Below are positions 16,669 to 25,624 of a DNA stretch of 64,000 nt, one piece after another (positions within the stretch are counted from its first letter, which is position 1; each line of letters starts with the position of its first letter). Both the position numbers and the translations under genes were made by a program. Below the pieces are notes generated by a model, which was not told the DNA's origin, made no database searches, and saw only the letters and a list, made by a program, of their open reading frames with translations. Location: positions 1 through 64,000 of the forward strand of contig NZ_JAGYIM010000025.1 in the NCBI RefSeq assembly GCF_018402695.1. The letters run 5' to 3'. Origin of the DNA: Arsukibacterium sp. Its GTDB lineage: Bacteria; Pseudomonadota; Gammaproteobacteria; Enterobacterales; Alteromonadaceae.

Positions 16669-17436
16669 TCAGGGTAGTTTTAAATGTCGGCCGCCATCGA
16701 GCGCCAACACCCTGCCGGTGATGTACTCGCTGTTCAGCAAATATACAATACTTTGCAATACTTCATCCGGGCCCGGTGCTACGGCCATTAGCGATTTTGC
16801 CAGCGCTTTCTGACGATAGGCTGCATCATCGCCCTCGTTAAACATCAATAGTGCGGGCGCTATGGCATTAACCTTGACGTCCGGTGCCAACTGGCGGGCC
16901 AGTGATAGCGTCAGGTTTTCCAGGGCAGCTTTTGAAGCTGCATAAGCCTGATGTTTGCTGCTGCCCACGCTGGCAACAAAATCAGTTAAATGAATGATGT
17001 CGGCGCCGGTGGTGCTGGCAAGTAACTTTGGTAATAATGCGCGGTTCAGCAAGTAGGGCGCCCGGGCGTGGATATGCTGCATGGCATCGAAGATGGCTGC
17101 GTCCTGTTGCAACTGGTCGTGCAGCGCAGGTGCCGTTACCGCCTGCGGTACGGGCAAATCCGCTTGCCAGCTAGAAGCATTGTGAATAATAGCCCGAATG
17201 GCCGGATAAGGTGCCAGTGCGTCAATAAACTCAGCCATACTGGCCAGCTGGCTGAAGTCGGCCGCGACACAATGGGCTCCGGCTTGTTGTAGTGCTGCAA
17301 TACCGCTAGTCATTTTGCGGTAGCTTACCAGCAGCTGATAGCCTTGTTGTAGCAAAGCAGTCGCGCAGTGCAAACCAACCCGTTGGCCTGCCCCGGTAAC
17401 AACGATAAGGCCTTTTGCAGAAGATGTGTGATTCAT
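16669..17436 (-). CDS. folM: Dihydromonapterin reductase-type SDR (FolM-like)
   Basis: This is a 255-residue short-chain dehydrogenase/reductase. The nucleotide-binding GAGQRVGLH replaces the common GxxxGxG (the arginine-containing form is typical of pteridine reductases). The catalytic Tyr-Lys is in YAASKAAL, and the C-terminus VLALDGGRHLK is characteristic of FolM. FolM reduces dihydromonapterin to tetrahydromonapterin and has side activity on dihydrofolate. A TTG two codons upstream is possible; the ATG at 17436 is preferred. It is transcribed away from the GGDEF-EAL gene cluster as a single unit. Confidence 0.8.
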   Translation of the reverse strand: MNHTSSAKGLIVVTGAGQRVGLHCATALLQQGYQLLVSYRKMTSGIAALQQAGAHCVAADFSQLASMAEFIDALAPYPAIRAIIHNASSWQADLPVPQAVTAPALHDQLQQDAAIFDAMQHIHARAPYLLNRALLPKLLASTTGADIIHLTDFVASVGSSKHQAYAASKAALENLTLSLARQLAPDVKVNAIAPALLMFNEGDDAAYRQKALAKSLMAVAPGPDEVLQSIVYLLNSEYITGRVLALDGGRHLKLP

Positions 17437-17482
17437 AAGCAACTTATACTACTAAGCGAAAACAGGCTATACGCAGCAAAGT

Positions 17483-19396
17483 TTAATCAGGTTTTGCTTT
17501 TCTCGCCTCATTCATTAATTCGGCGCTGACATATCCCAGAAAGTCCGTTTCAGGTAACGGTCTGGCCCAGTAAAAGCCCTGACCCTCGTCACAGCCTAGC
17601 AGCGCCAGCTGCGCGGCGGTGGCGCTGTCTTCGATACCCTCTGCCACGGTTTTCAGCCCCAGACTTTTACTCATCTGAATAATAGCCCGCACCAGCGGTT
17701 CATCACGCTGAGATACACAAAGTGACATAATAAACGACTTATCAATTTTCAGCCGGCTGGCGTTAAACCGGCGTAAATAGCCCAGGTTTGAGTAACCAGT
17801 GCCAAAGTCATCAATTGAAAAACGAATACCCAGTTGGTGCAACGCAGCTAGTTGCTGGGCAATATTGTCGCCTTCACCAATTAACAGCGATTCAGTTAAT
17901 TCCATTTCCAGTGCATGGGCTGGCAGTGCAGCGGCGCTAAGCGCTTGTTGAACCTGTTGCTCCAGTTTACCATCCCGAAACTGGACGTAGGATAAATTCA
18001 CCGCGATAGTTAAACTATAGCCTTGCTGCTGCCAGCGGCTGCACGCCAGGCAAGCTTGTTGTAAGACCCATTCACCAATTTCAACAATCAGGCCACTGCT
18101 TTCTGCCAGCGGAATAAATTCATCCGGGGCAATCATACTGCCATCGGCCTGCGGCCAGCGTAGTAGCGCTTCGGCGCCAATAACTTTCTGGTCGCAGAGC
18201 TGCAGTTTGGGCTGAAAATACAACTGAAACTCGTTGTTCTTTAATGCCTTGCGCATCAGCTTTAACAGGTTAAATTTGTCGATGCTGGCTTTGTTTAATT
18301 CGTCGTGATAAAAGCGATACACATTGCGACCATCGGCTTTTGCCTGAAACATGGCCATATCGGCATGTTTGCATATTTCACTGAATTCATTGCCATCCTC
18401 CGGCGCGACAGCGATGCCCACTGAGCCGGAGATTTCTATCTGATTTTGCATAATAAAAAATGGTGCTGTGGTTTGTTGCAGTAAGGCACTGGCTTTTGCG
18501 GCCAGTGCTTCGTTGCTGGCAAAGCCGGGTACCAGCAATAAAAATTCATCGCCGCCAAAACGACACAATATATCGTGTTCACTCAGCAGATTTTCCAGCC
18601 GCCGGGCCAGTTGCTGTAGCAGTAAATCGCCGGCAGCATGACCTAATGCATCATTTACTGGCTTAAAGTTATCTAAGTCGAGAAATATGACTGCCAGCCG
18701 TTGCGCATTGTTCAGGCATTCGCCATATAAGCGCTGGAAATGTTGCTGACAATATACCCGGTTAGGCAGGGCAGTAAGCGGGTCATGTAACGCCAGATGC
18801 TCAATATGCGCCTGGCTTTGTTTTACCCGGTGGTTTTCGCTTTGCAGCGAATGCATAAGGCGCTGCTGATCCCGGTACAACAAATACACACAGCCGCCGG
18901 TAACCATAAGAATCGCGCCTGTAAATACAAAGTGAGCGGCACTGATCGCTGGAATAACCGGCTGGACAATGCCACTGATCGCCAGATAGGTCAGCACCGC
19001 GCAGAATGCCAGCATAAAGCTGATTAACGAGAAAAACAGCCGGCTGTTGCCCAGCATTGCCGCAAAAACCAGCACGCCAGGATACCCCAGCAGCGCCAGA
19101 TCACGAATGCCGCCTGAAATAAAAGCCAGAGCGGACAACATCAGACACATGGCCCATAACAGGATGTAGGTAGCCGCAACAATCTGACGCTGATACGCCA
19201 GCAGGGCCGCTAAAGCAAGGGCAAAGCAGCCGCCAAGCAATACCCACTTAGTGGTACCGCCTGCCACCGCAACCGCTAAAACCAGACCAAACAAGGTAAG
19301 GCCGGTTATTTGCAGTAAGCGTTTGGTACGCAGCTTTTGGAGCTGATTGGGTTGGCTGACAATGACAGTTTCTGTGAGTACTGGGTTATCCGGCAT
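17483..19396 (-). CDS. Membrane GGDEF-EAL protein (c-di-GMP turnover)
   Basis: This 637-residue protein has about six N-terminal transmembrane helices (residues 28-175), then GGDEF (about 200-365) and EAL (about 385-630) domains. The cyclase signature GGDEF (281-285) is intact, but the inhibitory site reads SEHD in place of RxxD, so product inhibition is probably lost. The phosphodiesterase motifs are also intact: EALLRW (409-414), NLSYVQF, ELTES, DDFGTGYS, KIDKSF, AEGIED and QGFYWARPL. Which activity dominates cannot be read from sequence. The membrane region has no domain I recognise by name. It is a single gene beside folM. Confidence 0.92.
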   Translation of the reverse strand: MPDNPVLTETVIVSQPNQLQKLRTKRLLQITGLTLFGLVLAVAVAGGTTKWVLLGGCFALALAALLAYQRQIVAATYILLWAMCLMLSALAFISGGIRDLALLGYPGVLVFAAMLGNSRLFFSLISFMLAFCAVLTYLAISGIVQPVIPAISAAHFVFTGAILMVTGGCVYLLYRDQQRLMHSLQSENHRVKQSQAHIEHLALHDPLTALPNRVYCQQHFQRLYGECLNNAQRLAVIFLDLDNFKPVNDALGHAAGDLLLQQLARRLENLLSEHDILCRFGGDEFLLLVPGFASNEALAAKASALLQQTTAPFFIMQNQIEISGSVGIAVAPEDGNEFSEICKHADMAMFQAKADGRNVYRFYHDELNKASIDKFNLLKLMRKALKNNEFQLYFQPKLQLCDQKVIGAEALLRWPQADGSMIAPDEFIPLAESSGLIVEIGEWVLQQACLACSRWQQQGYSLTIAVNLSYVQFRDGKLEQQVQQALSAAALPAHALEMELTESLLIGEGDNIAQQLAALHQLGIRFSIDDFGTGYSNLGYLRRFNASRLKIDKSFIMSLCVSQRDEPLVRAIIQMSKSLGLKTVAEGIEDSATAAQLALLGCDEGQGFYWARPLPETDFLGYVSAELMNEARKAKPD

Positions 19397-19489
19397 TAAC
19401 GTCGATACTACAAATTTATCGGGTTACATTACTGTAGTCGCATTTTTTATGTTGCGCGAATTGCCGGTAGGATTTATTGCAGCGGTTGC

Positions 19490-19757
19490 TAGGGCGTGTT
19501 GACGTTTGGTGGTTGTTTTTGCAGCTGAGTGGCTGGTATTTATACAAGGCAGAGCTTGTGATGTGTAGTAATTCTACATGAGCAAGCGATAACGCAGTAG
19601 AAATGCCAGCCATACGCTGCCCGTAGGGTTCGTCTGGCGACGTTTTGCTCTTTGTCACTCGTCGCTTATTTAGAATAACTAAACGGCGTTCCTTGTTTCG
19701 CGATCAAAACGTCGCCAGAGCGAACAAAATCTAACCAGCAAACGTCAACACGCCCTA
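19490..19757. mobile_element. 268-bp MITE with 19-bp terminal inverted repeats and TA ends
   Basis: The ends read TAGGGCGTGTTGACGTTTG at 19490-19508 and its exact reverse complement at 19739-19757. The match extends to about 25 bp with two mismatches. Both ends finish in TA, as expected for an IS630/Tc1-mariner-type TA target duplication. No open reading frame of transposase kind lies inside, so it is non-autonomous. It fills most of the 395-nt gap between the GGDEF-EAL gene and arsJ. No full IS of this family is in the window. Confidence 0.8.
19633..19719. repeat. Inner inverted repeat of the MITE
   Basis: TCTGGCGACGTTTTG at 19633-19647 is repeated as its exact reverse complement at 19705-19719, 57 nt apart. 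It makes a second nested arm within the MITE, so the transcript would fold into a long branched hairpin. Confidence 0.75.
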
Positions 19758-19792
19758 ATTGAGCACGGTTTGCTGGCAGCCGCGGGCTAATG

Positions 19793-21028
19793 TTATCGCC
19801 TGACCTGTGGGGCTGCGTCATCATCTCTGGTTATTTTCGGCAACATGGCGGAAATAAATACCGTGACGATCAGCATAACAGTGGCAACCCACAAACAGCT
19901 TATCAGGCCTGAAGTTTGATACAGCCAGCCTGATAGTACCGTACCCAGTAACCGGCCCATCGCGTTGGCCATATAGTAAAAACCAACGTCCATCGATACG
20001 CCATCACTTTTGGCATAGCTGACTATTAAATAGCTGTGGACAGCTGAATTAATAGCAAAAACTGCCCCAAACAGCAGTAAGCCACCTAACAGTGCCAGTT
20101 CGATTTGCCAGTTGGCCGTTAGCGTGATGGCAATCAACCCTGGGATCGTGCAAAGTAGTAACGCCCACAGGGTCACGGTTTTGCCATCCGGTATTTTGCT
20201 CTTGCCCAGCAGCAGTGGAGCGAGACTCTGGATACCGCCATAACCGATGACCCATAGCGCTAAAAAACCGCCGACAGTCCAGTGATCCCAACCCAGCTGG
20301 CTGGCTAAAAATAGCGGCAGGGCAATAACAAACCAGACATCCCGGGCGCCAAACAGTAGCATGCGGGCAGCGGACAAAATATTGATGGCCCGGCTTTTTG
20401 ACAGCATTTCACTGAATTTTGGTTTGGCGCTGCTTCTGCCTAAATCCTGCTTTAACTTTAATAAGCTTAATATCCAGACCAGCAACAGCATTATGACCAT
20501 ACACAAGATAGCAAGCTGAAAACCAAACAAGCTCAGTAATAAGCCACCAATAAAGAATCCCAGGCCCTTCAAAGCGTTTTTAGAACCGGTCAGCAAGGCG
20601 ACCCACTTAAACAATGTGCCCTGCGCCTCGCCGGCAACCAGCATTTTAATGCTGCTTTTCGCGCTCATTTTGTTTAAGTCTTTAGCAATGCCCGATAAAG
20701 CCTGGGCTGCCATGACCCAGGGTACCAATAAATATTCAGCGGGCAACAGCAACATTGACAGCGCGACAATTTGCAGGAACAAGCCAATGTTCATGGTTTT
20801 ATTTAAACCAATTCGTGCGCCCAACCAGCCACCCACCAGGTTGGTAATGACGCCGAAAACTTCATAAAACAAAAACAGCATGGCAATGCTCAGGCCGCTG
20901 TAACCCAGGCTATAAAAATGCAGTACTACCAGCATCCGCAGCGCACCATCGGTCAGGGTAAAGGCCCAGTAGTTGCCTGTTACCAGTAAATACTGGCGTA
21001 CTGCCGGTGAGAGTGTCGCCAATCCCAT
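19793..21028 (-). CDS. arsJ: ArsJ, 1-arseno-3-phosphoglycerate efflux permease (MFS)
   Basis: This is a 411-residue major-facilitator transporter with about 12 membrane helices. It follows a GAPDH gene by 2 nt in an arsR-gapdh-arsJ operon. That order is diagnostic for ArsJ, which exports the unstable product 1-arseno-3-phosphoglycerate made by GAPDH from arsenate. Export and breakdown outside the cell remove arsenate without reduction. The sequence (LVTGNYWAFTLTDGALRML near the N-terminus) agrees with the family. GAPDH's tail supplies AGG before the ATG. Confidence 0.93.
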   Translation of the reverse strand: MGLATLSPAVRQYLLVTGNYWAFTLTDGALRMLVVLHFYSLGYSGLSIAMLFLFYEVFGVITNLVGGWLGARIGLNKTMNIGLFLQIVALSMLLLPAEYLLVPWVMAAQALSGIAKDLNKMSAKSSIKMLVAGEAQGTLFKWVALLTGSKNALKGLGFFIGGLLLSLFGFQLAILCMVIMLLLVWILSLLKLKQDLGRSSAKPKFSEMLSKSRAINILSAARMLLFGARDVWFVIALPLFLASQLGWDHWTVGGFLALWVIGYGGIQSLAPLLLGKSKIPDGKTVTLWALLLCTIPGLIAITLTANWQIELALLGGLLLFGAVFAINSAVHSYLIVSYAKSDGVSMDVGFYYMANAMGRLLGTVLSGWLYQTSGLISCLWVATVMLIVTVFISAMLPKITRDDDAAPQVRR

Positions 21029-21030
21029 AA

Positions 21031-22041
21031 TTAAGCCTGGTCCTGCAATCCGACCATTTTTGTCAGTTCGACCGTGCGGTTAGCGTAGCCCCACTCATTG
21101 TCGTACCAGGCATAAATTTTTACCTGGGTGCCGTTAATTACCATAGTGCTCAGGGCATCAATAATGCTGGAGCGCGGGTCGGTTTTATAATCAATAGATA
21201 CCAATGGCCGGGTTTCATAGCCCAGAATATCCTTAAGCTCGCCCTCTGCGGCAACCTTAAACATGGCATTCACTTCTTCTGCTGTCGTCGCGCGTTCAAC
21301 TTCAAATACGCAGTCAGTTAACGAGGCGTTGGTTAGTGGCACCCTTACTGCATGGCCATTCAGGCGACCTTTTAACTCGGGAAATATTTCGACAATAGCA
21401 GTGGCTGAGCCGGTAGTGGTGGGAATTAAACTACTGCCACAAGCGCGGGCCCGGCGTAAGTCTTTGTGTGGGGTGTCCATAATGCTCTGGGTGTTGGTTA
21501 AATCGTGAATAGTAGTAATTGAGCCATGCTTAATCCCCAGCTGCTGGTGAATAACTTTTACCACCGGAGCCAGACAATTCGTGGTGCAGCTGGCTGCTGT
21601 CACAATCTGATGTTTGTTCTTATCATACAGCTGATGATTTACGCCCATAACGACATTCAACGCCCCGGCTTCTTTTACCGGTGCACTAACCACCACCCGT
21701 TTTATGCCCTGTTTCAGGTAATCCTGTAATACGGCAACGGTTTTCATTTTGCCAGAGGCTTCAATGACTACGTCGCAGTCAGACCAGTCGGTATCGCTAA
21801 TGGCTTTATTGTGGCTAACCTTAATGGTTTTACCCTCGATCACAATAGTGTTGCCTTCAGCGTTGGCATTGTGGTGCCAAATCCCGTGGACCGAGTCAAA
21901 ATTCAGCAGGTGGGCATGGGTGGCAGCGTCAGCGGCCGGGTCGTTAATCTGCACGAATTCCAGCTCGGGCCAGTCGAAGGCGGCGCGCAGCGCCAAACGG
22001 CCAATCCGGCCAAAACCGTTAATACCAACTTTTATGCTCAT
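21031..22041 (-). CDS. gapdh: Glyceraldehyde-3-phosphate dehydrogenase of the arsenate module
   Basis: This is a 336-residue GAPDH with [12 protein letters not shown] (NAD binding), the catalytic Cys152 in ASCTTNC, the partner His in the [10 protein letters not shown]-flanked region, and the C-terminal [11 protein letters not shown]. In this setting it uses arsenate in place of phosphate to form 1-arseno-3-phosphoglycerate, the ArsJ substrate. It lies between arsR and arsJ; AAGGA precedes the ATG. The [13 protein letters not shown] segment where glycolytic enzymes have DLTD...LAHLL is a variant typical of accessory GAPDH copies. Confidence 0.93.
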   Translation of the reverse strand: MSIKVGINGFGRIGRLALRAAFDWPELEFVQINDPAADAATHAHLLNFDSVHGIWHHNANAEGNTIVIEGKTIKVSHNKAISDTDWSDCDVVIEASGKMKTVAVLQDYLKQGIKRVVVSAPVKEAGALNVVMGVNHQLYDKNKHQIVTAASCTTNCLAPVVKVIHQQLGIKHGSITTIHDLTNTQSIMDTPHKDLRRARACGSSLIPTTTGSATAIVEIFPELKGRLNGHAVRVPLTNASLTDCVFEVERATTAEEVNAMFKVAAEGELKDILGYETRPLVSIDYKTDPRSSIIDALSTMVINGTQVKIYAWYDNEWGYANRTVELTKMVGLQDQA

Positions 22042-22060
22042 GTTGCTTTCCTTCTAAATG

Positions 22061-22405
22061 TTAGCAGCAGCCTTGCGCAGCAGGCCGGTCTGAAACCAGA
22101 GTGAGGTGTTGCTGGCAAGGCGCCAGATAGGGCTGGTTGGCCAGCAGTGTTTGTTGCAGTACCTGCTGTGCCCATTCAGGCAGCTGTGGGTGCAGCGAAT
22201 AAAATACCCACTGGCCGCTACGTCGATCTGCCAGGATATTGGCATTGCGCAGCTGCGCTAAATGACGGGAAATTTTTGGCTGGCTTTGTTCAAGCGCCGT
22301 CATCAGTTCACAGACACACAGTTCTCGCTGCTGAGTAATTAACAGCAAGCATTTTAAGCGAGTGTCATCGGCAAGTGCCTTATAAAATACCAGAGGTGAC
22401 AACAT
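22061..22405 (-). CDS. arsR: ArsR-family arsenic-responsive repressor (first copy)
   Basis: This 114-residue winged-helix repressor has the arsenite-binding ELCVCEL motif in the first DNA-binding helix, followed by QSQPKISRHLAQLR (recognition helix). Two more cysteines sit at the C-terminus (GCC). It heads the arsR-gapdh-arsJ operon and should repress it in the absence of As(III). A good sigma-70 promoter lies 36 nt upstream, overlapped by AT-rich dyads that could be the operator. Confidence 0.93.
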   Translation of the reverse strand: MLSPLVFYKALADDTRLKCLLLITQQRELCVCELMTALEQSQPKISRHLAQLRNANILADRRSGQWVFYSLHPQLPEWAQQVLQQTLLANQPYLAPCQQHLTLVSDRPAAQGCC

Positions 22406-22440
22406 AGGCGAGAAAACCAGGTGGCTAAAATATTCGAATA

Positions 22441-22468
22441 ATCATATATTCATTTATCCATATGTCAA
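22441..22468 (-). promoter_or_regulatory. Promoter of arsR-gapdh-arsJ
   Basis: On the minus strand TTGACA (22468-22463) and TATGAT (22446-22441) are separated by 16 nt. The -35 is perfect and the -10 matches 5 of 6. The surrounding AT-rich dyad (ATATTCGAATA at about 22430-22440 and neighbours) is a likely ArsR operator. Confidence 0.7.
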
Positions 22469-22567
22469 GTAGCCGTTAAGAAAGACGTTAGTGCTACGCT
22501 GCGCTTTACCGTCACCCGTGGCAGCGTTAAGATGCCGCAATATTAAGGTTGTCACAGGAAAAAGGTG

Positions 22568-23281
22568 ATGGCAGATAGCAGCTCAAAAGGGGCCGACAAC
22601 AGCCAGGCCGGTTTCAGTGCTGAAATGGCCCAGGCCCGGCAGCGCTTGCACGCAGTAAGCAATATGGCGTTGCAGCAGTTTGAACAGGCAGTGAACGCAT
22701 ATCAGAGCAATGATAGGCGGCAGGCACAGCAAGTGCTAAATCAGTTGCAGCGCGCTCAGGATTTCGAGGTGGTAATGGATGATCATTGTCTTGATATGTT
22801 AAGTCACACATCCAGTGACCGTGATTTAAGACTGGTGTTGGCGCTGTTAAAAGCGATAAGTGACATTGAACAGATTTGCAATCAGAACGTCCAGATTGCC
22901 CAGCAGGCATTGCTAAATTCAGCAAATACCCCCACAGCAAAGCAAATGACCGCCATTGCGACCCTGGCCGAACCGGTTGGACGGATGCTGGCTTTAGCTC
23001 TTACAGCACTGCAGCAGCAAAGCGCTGTACTGGCCGAACAGGCGATCAGTCTGGCTGCAACGGTAAATCGATGCTACGGCGCCATTTTGCGTAGCAATCT
23101 GACTGATAACAGCGATCGGGCTGCGCAGGTCGATACGGCATTAGGCGTGAACTGGGCTGCCAGAGCACTGGAGCGCATTGCTGAGCACAGCACCAATCTG
23201 GCGCAGCAGGCTATATTTATGAGCAGAGTCAGCAGTGGTCAGTCATCGAGGGTTGAACTGCAACCGCGGCGTCCCCGCTGA
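22568..23281 (+). CDS. PhoU-like protein with degenerate metal motifs
   Basis: This 237-residue helical protein has two PhoU-type three-helix repeats. In true PhoU (see 57328) each repeat carries ERIGDE/ERIGDR for metal clusters. Here the first reads DIEQICNQN and the second LERIAEHS, so the aspartates are lost. The ATG at 22568 has GGAAAAAGG before it; a GTG one codon earlier is possible. It is divergent from arsR across a 160-nt gap with no convincing Pho box. It could modulate Pst or PhoR differently from the canonical PhoU at 57 kb, or act in arsenate response. Confidence 0.8.
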   Translation: MADSSSKGADNSQAGFSAEMAQARQRLHAVSNMALQQFEQAVNAYQSNDRRQAQQVLNQLQRAQDFEVVMDDHCLDMLSHTSSDRDLRLVLALLKAISDIEQICNQNVQIAQQALLNSANTPTAKQMTAIATLAEPVGRMLALALTALQQQSAVLAEQAISLAATVNRCYGAILRSNLTDNSDRAAQVDTALGVNWAARALERIAEHSTNLAQQAIFMSRVSSGQSSRVELQPRRPR

Positions 23282-23416
23282 GGTCTATTCAGGGTTAAAA
23301 ATGACATTTAACAAATATATAAAATAGGTGACGTTATTATGACAGTCTACTTATTGTTGAAACTTTAAAAATGCCTTATAAAACAACAACATAAAAAAAT
23401 ATAAAAATATTTCAAA

Positions 23417-23450
23417 CCGTCACTAAACTGTAATAAAAATATGCTAGACA
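23417..23450 (+). promoter_or_regulatory. Pho box and -10 before the small lipoprotein gene
   Basis: CCGTCAC and CTGTAAT with a 4-nt spacer (23417-23434) match the PhoB consensus at 11 of 14 positions. TAGACA follows exactly 10 nt later (23445-23450), the spacing of PhoB-activated promoters. Confidence 0.65.
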
Positions 23451-23501
23451 GCCGGCATTGTCCTGACTATAGTCTGGGTAAGACGTAGCAGGAGTACAGC
23501 A

Positions 23502-23723
23502 ATGAAAATGAATAACAAACACCTAGTAACAGCGTTGGCAGCAATAGCTATTATCGGTTTAAGCGGTTGCTCCAGCCTGAGCAAACAGCAATACACTTAT
23601 GTGGTTGATAACGACCGCCTGACTGAAGCAAACAGCTTAACCCGCACTTCACCCCATACGGGTCATGTGGTGTGGTTAAACCCGCCGACTAAAAGAGTGG
23701 CGGTAAGCAAAGACGAAAAATAA
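23502..23723 (+). CDS. Small lipoprotein, probably PhoB-regulated
   Basis: This 73-residue protein has a lipoprotein signal (lipobox LSGC, Cys23) and a short mature part of about 50 residues (SSLSKQQYTYVVDNDR...VWLNPPTKRVAV) with no recognised domain. AGGAG lies before the ATG. It has its own Pho box upstream and a strong terminator 20 nt after the stop, so it is a single-gene unit between a PhoU-like gene and a Pho-box chemoreceptor. Function unknown; it could be an envelope accessory under phosphate limitation. Confidence 0.85.
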   Translation: MKMNNKHLVTALAAIAIIGLSGCSSLSKQQYTYVVDNDRLTEANSLTRTSPHTGHVVWLNPPTKRVAVSKDEK

Positions 23724-23743
23724 GCCCGCTGGCTTAACAGTAA

Positions 23744-23769
23744 AACCCACCTGGCAGGTGGGTTTTTTT
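23744..23769 (+). terminator. Rho-independent terminator after the small lipoprotein
   Basis: A perfect 9-bp stem AACCCACCT/AGGTGGGTT with loop GGC is followed by a run of T. Confidence 0.93.
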
Positions 23770-23782
23770 ATGTCTCAGGCCT

Positions 23783-23816
23783 GTGTCATTAATTCGTCAT
23801 TCAACTGAGGTATCCT
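23783..23816 (+). promoter_or_regulatory. Candidate Pho box before the chemoreceptor gene
   Basis: GTGTCAT and TCGTCAT with spacer TAAT (23783-23800) match the consensus at 11 of 14 positions. TATCCT follows exactly 10 nt downstream (23811-23816). The start codon lies 38 nt further on. Confidence 0.55.
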
Positions 23817-23853
23817 CAGCCGGTAAACTCTGTCAGCTGTCTGAGATACCACT

Positions 23854-25485
23854 ATGTTGTCTAACCTCACTATTTCCCAACGAATTGTAATACTCGGCCT
23901 GCTACCGTTACTGCTGCTGGCTTTTGTGCTGGTGGCAAGTTTCTGGGCAGCCCAAACTAAAGATAAATTATTTCATCAATTGTACGATCAGCATCTGGTG
24001 ATTTTGTCTGATGTAATGAGTGCACAGAAACTATTGCAGCAACAGGGGCTAATTGAGATCCGCAAGTATCGTACCGGTTGGGCTTCGGCGGACAATACCC
24101 GGACAACAGTGTTGGCGCAGTTGGGTCAGGCAGAGCAGCACTGGCAGGACTTTTCGGCAAAACGGCCGCAGCTGGAGGACGAACAGGGTTATCAGGCACT
24201 GGACGAGGCATTTGCCGGAGCTATAAAGCAGTATCAGGAGTGGCTGGCTTTTGCCGGTAGTGACGCACTGTTGGTGCGTATTCTAAATGAGTCGACGATA
24301 AATGCTGAAATAGAAAAGCGGATAACCCTTTTTACTGATTTGGCCGACGCTTTTATTCAGCAGCAAATTGCTGCTGCGGCTGCGGTAAGGGATAAGTCAG
24401 TTAATTTTACCGACAAGTTAGTTAATGGATACCTGTTTGGTGGTTTGTTACTGACCATAGCGATAGCCGGGCTGGTGTTTGCTATTCAGCGTTCTGTCTC
24501 GTTGCCATTAAATGGATTACAACGGCTGGTGCTGCAAGTCGCGCAGCAATCTGATTTGCGATTACGGGCCAATGATCAGGGTAAAGATGAAATTGCCCGG
24601 GCAGCCAGGGCGCTGAATACCATGTTGCAGGCTTTTGCAGAACTTATCCGTAACCTGGCAAGTAGTGCTGTCGCGTTAAATGAGCAATCAGAACAGGTGT
24701 CAGCGGTTAGTGACGAGGTGAGCAGTGGGTCTGCCCGGCAAACCGGACAGGTAAGTCAGGTTGCTGCAGCTATTGAACAGATGAGCATGGCAATTCGCCA
24801 GGTTGCGGAAAATGGCCGTAGCGCTGCCAGTCGTGCGCAGCAGGCCGAGCAATTTAGCCATGATGGTAGTCTGGTTGCGGCCAGTAGTATGGCAACAACC
24901 GAGCAACTGGAGCAGAAATTGCTGCAGGCCAGTCACGTGATCAGCCAGTTGCAGCAGGATAGTACCCAGATATCCAGGGTGCTGGAAGTGATCCGGAAAA
25001 TCTCTGAGCAAACCAATTTGCTGGCACTTAATGCGGCGATAGAAGCGGCCAGAGCCGGTGAAGCGGGCCGGGGGTTTTCTGTGGTGGCTGATGAAGTTAG
25101 GATGTTGTCGGCTAATACCCGGCAAGCGACAGAATCTATCCGCAGCATGATAACGCAATTACAGCAACAAGCTGATTCTGCAGTAGTGGCCATGGAGCAG
25201 GCGGCAGCGCAGGCCAGCGAGAGCGTCGGGCAAGCACGTCAGACTGATCAGATGTTCCGGCAAATTGCCACTGCGGTAAAACATATAGTGCAGTTAAATG
25301 CTGAAATTTCGGTGGCGACAGATGAACAGCAACAGGTGGCCACTGCTATTGCCGATAGCATTACCCTGCTAAATGATGATATCCGCCAGCTGAACATAGA
25401 GGCCGGGCGCTCGTCTGATGCCAGTGAGCAATTGCATAGACTGGCTAAACACTTGTCTGACGGTTGTCAGGCATTTAAGGTATAG
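23854..25485 (+). CDS. Methyl-accepting chemotaxis protein, candidate phosphate chemoreceptor
   Basis: This is a 543-residue transmembrane chemoreceptor. Membrane helices at about 11-32 and 190-212 flank a periplasmic helical domain of about 155 residues (a four-helix-bundle type). HAMP and the signalling hairpin follow ([32 protein letters not shown]). There is no C-terminal CheR-tethering pentapeptide. A candidate Pho box and a TATCCT -10 lie directly upstream, and pstS follows. In Pseudomonas, PhoB-regulated receptors CtpH and CtpL mediate phosphate taxis, CtpL through PstS. A similar role is inferred here, not shown. Confidence 0.9.
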   Translation: MLSNLTISQRIVILGLLPLLLLAFVLVASFWAAQTKDKLFHQLYDQHLVILSDVMSAQKLLQQQGLIEIRKYRTGWASADNTRTTVLAQLGQAEQHWQDFSAKRPQLEDEQGYQALDEAFAGAIKQYQEWLAFAGSDALLVRILNESTINAEIEKRITLFTDLADAFIQQQIAAAAAVRDKSVNFTDKLVNGYLFGGLLLTIAIAGLVFAIQRSVSLPLNGLQRLVLQVAQQSDLRLRANDQGKDEIARAARALNTMLQAFAELIRNLASSAVALNEQSEQVSAVSDEVSSGSARQTGQVSQVAAAIEQMSMAIRQVAENGRSAASRAQQAEQFSHDGSLVAASSMATTEQLEQKLLQASHVISQLQQDSTQISRVLEVIRKISEQTNLLALNAAIEAARAGEAGRGFSVVADEVRMLSANTRQATESIRSMITQLQQQADSAVVAMEQAAAQASESVGQARQTDQMFRQIATAVKHIVQLNAEISVATDEQQQVATAIADSITLLNDDIRQLNIEAGRSSDASEQLHRLAKHLSDGCQAFKV

Positions 25486-25549
25486 CCAGGCCAGGCAGTT
25501 AGCGACAAGGTAAATTATGCTGAACATGAAGAGTTGGCGCTTAATCTAG

Positions 25550-25583
25550 CTGTCATAATACTGCAATAAAAGTATCGCATAAT
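25550..25583 (+). promoter_or_regulatory. Pho box and -10 before pstS
   Basis: CTGTCAT and CTGCAAT with a 4-nt spacer (25550-25567) match at 12 of 14 positions, the first half-site perfectly. CATAAT (25578-25583) follows exactly 10 nt later. Confidence 0.8.
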
Positions 25584-25624
25584 GGTCTACATTAAATGTA
25601 TATCTTTAGCCGAGGGTCTATCAA

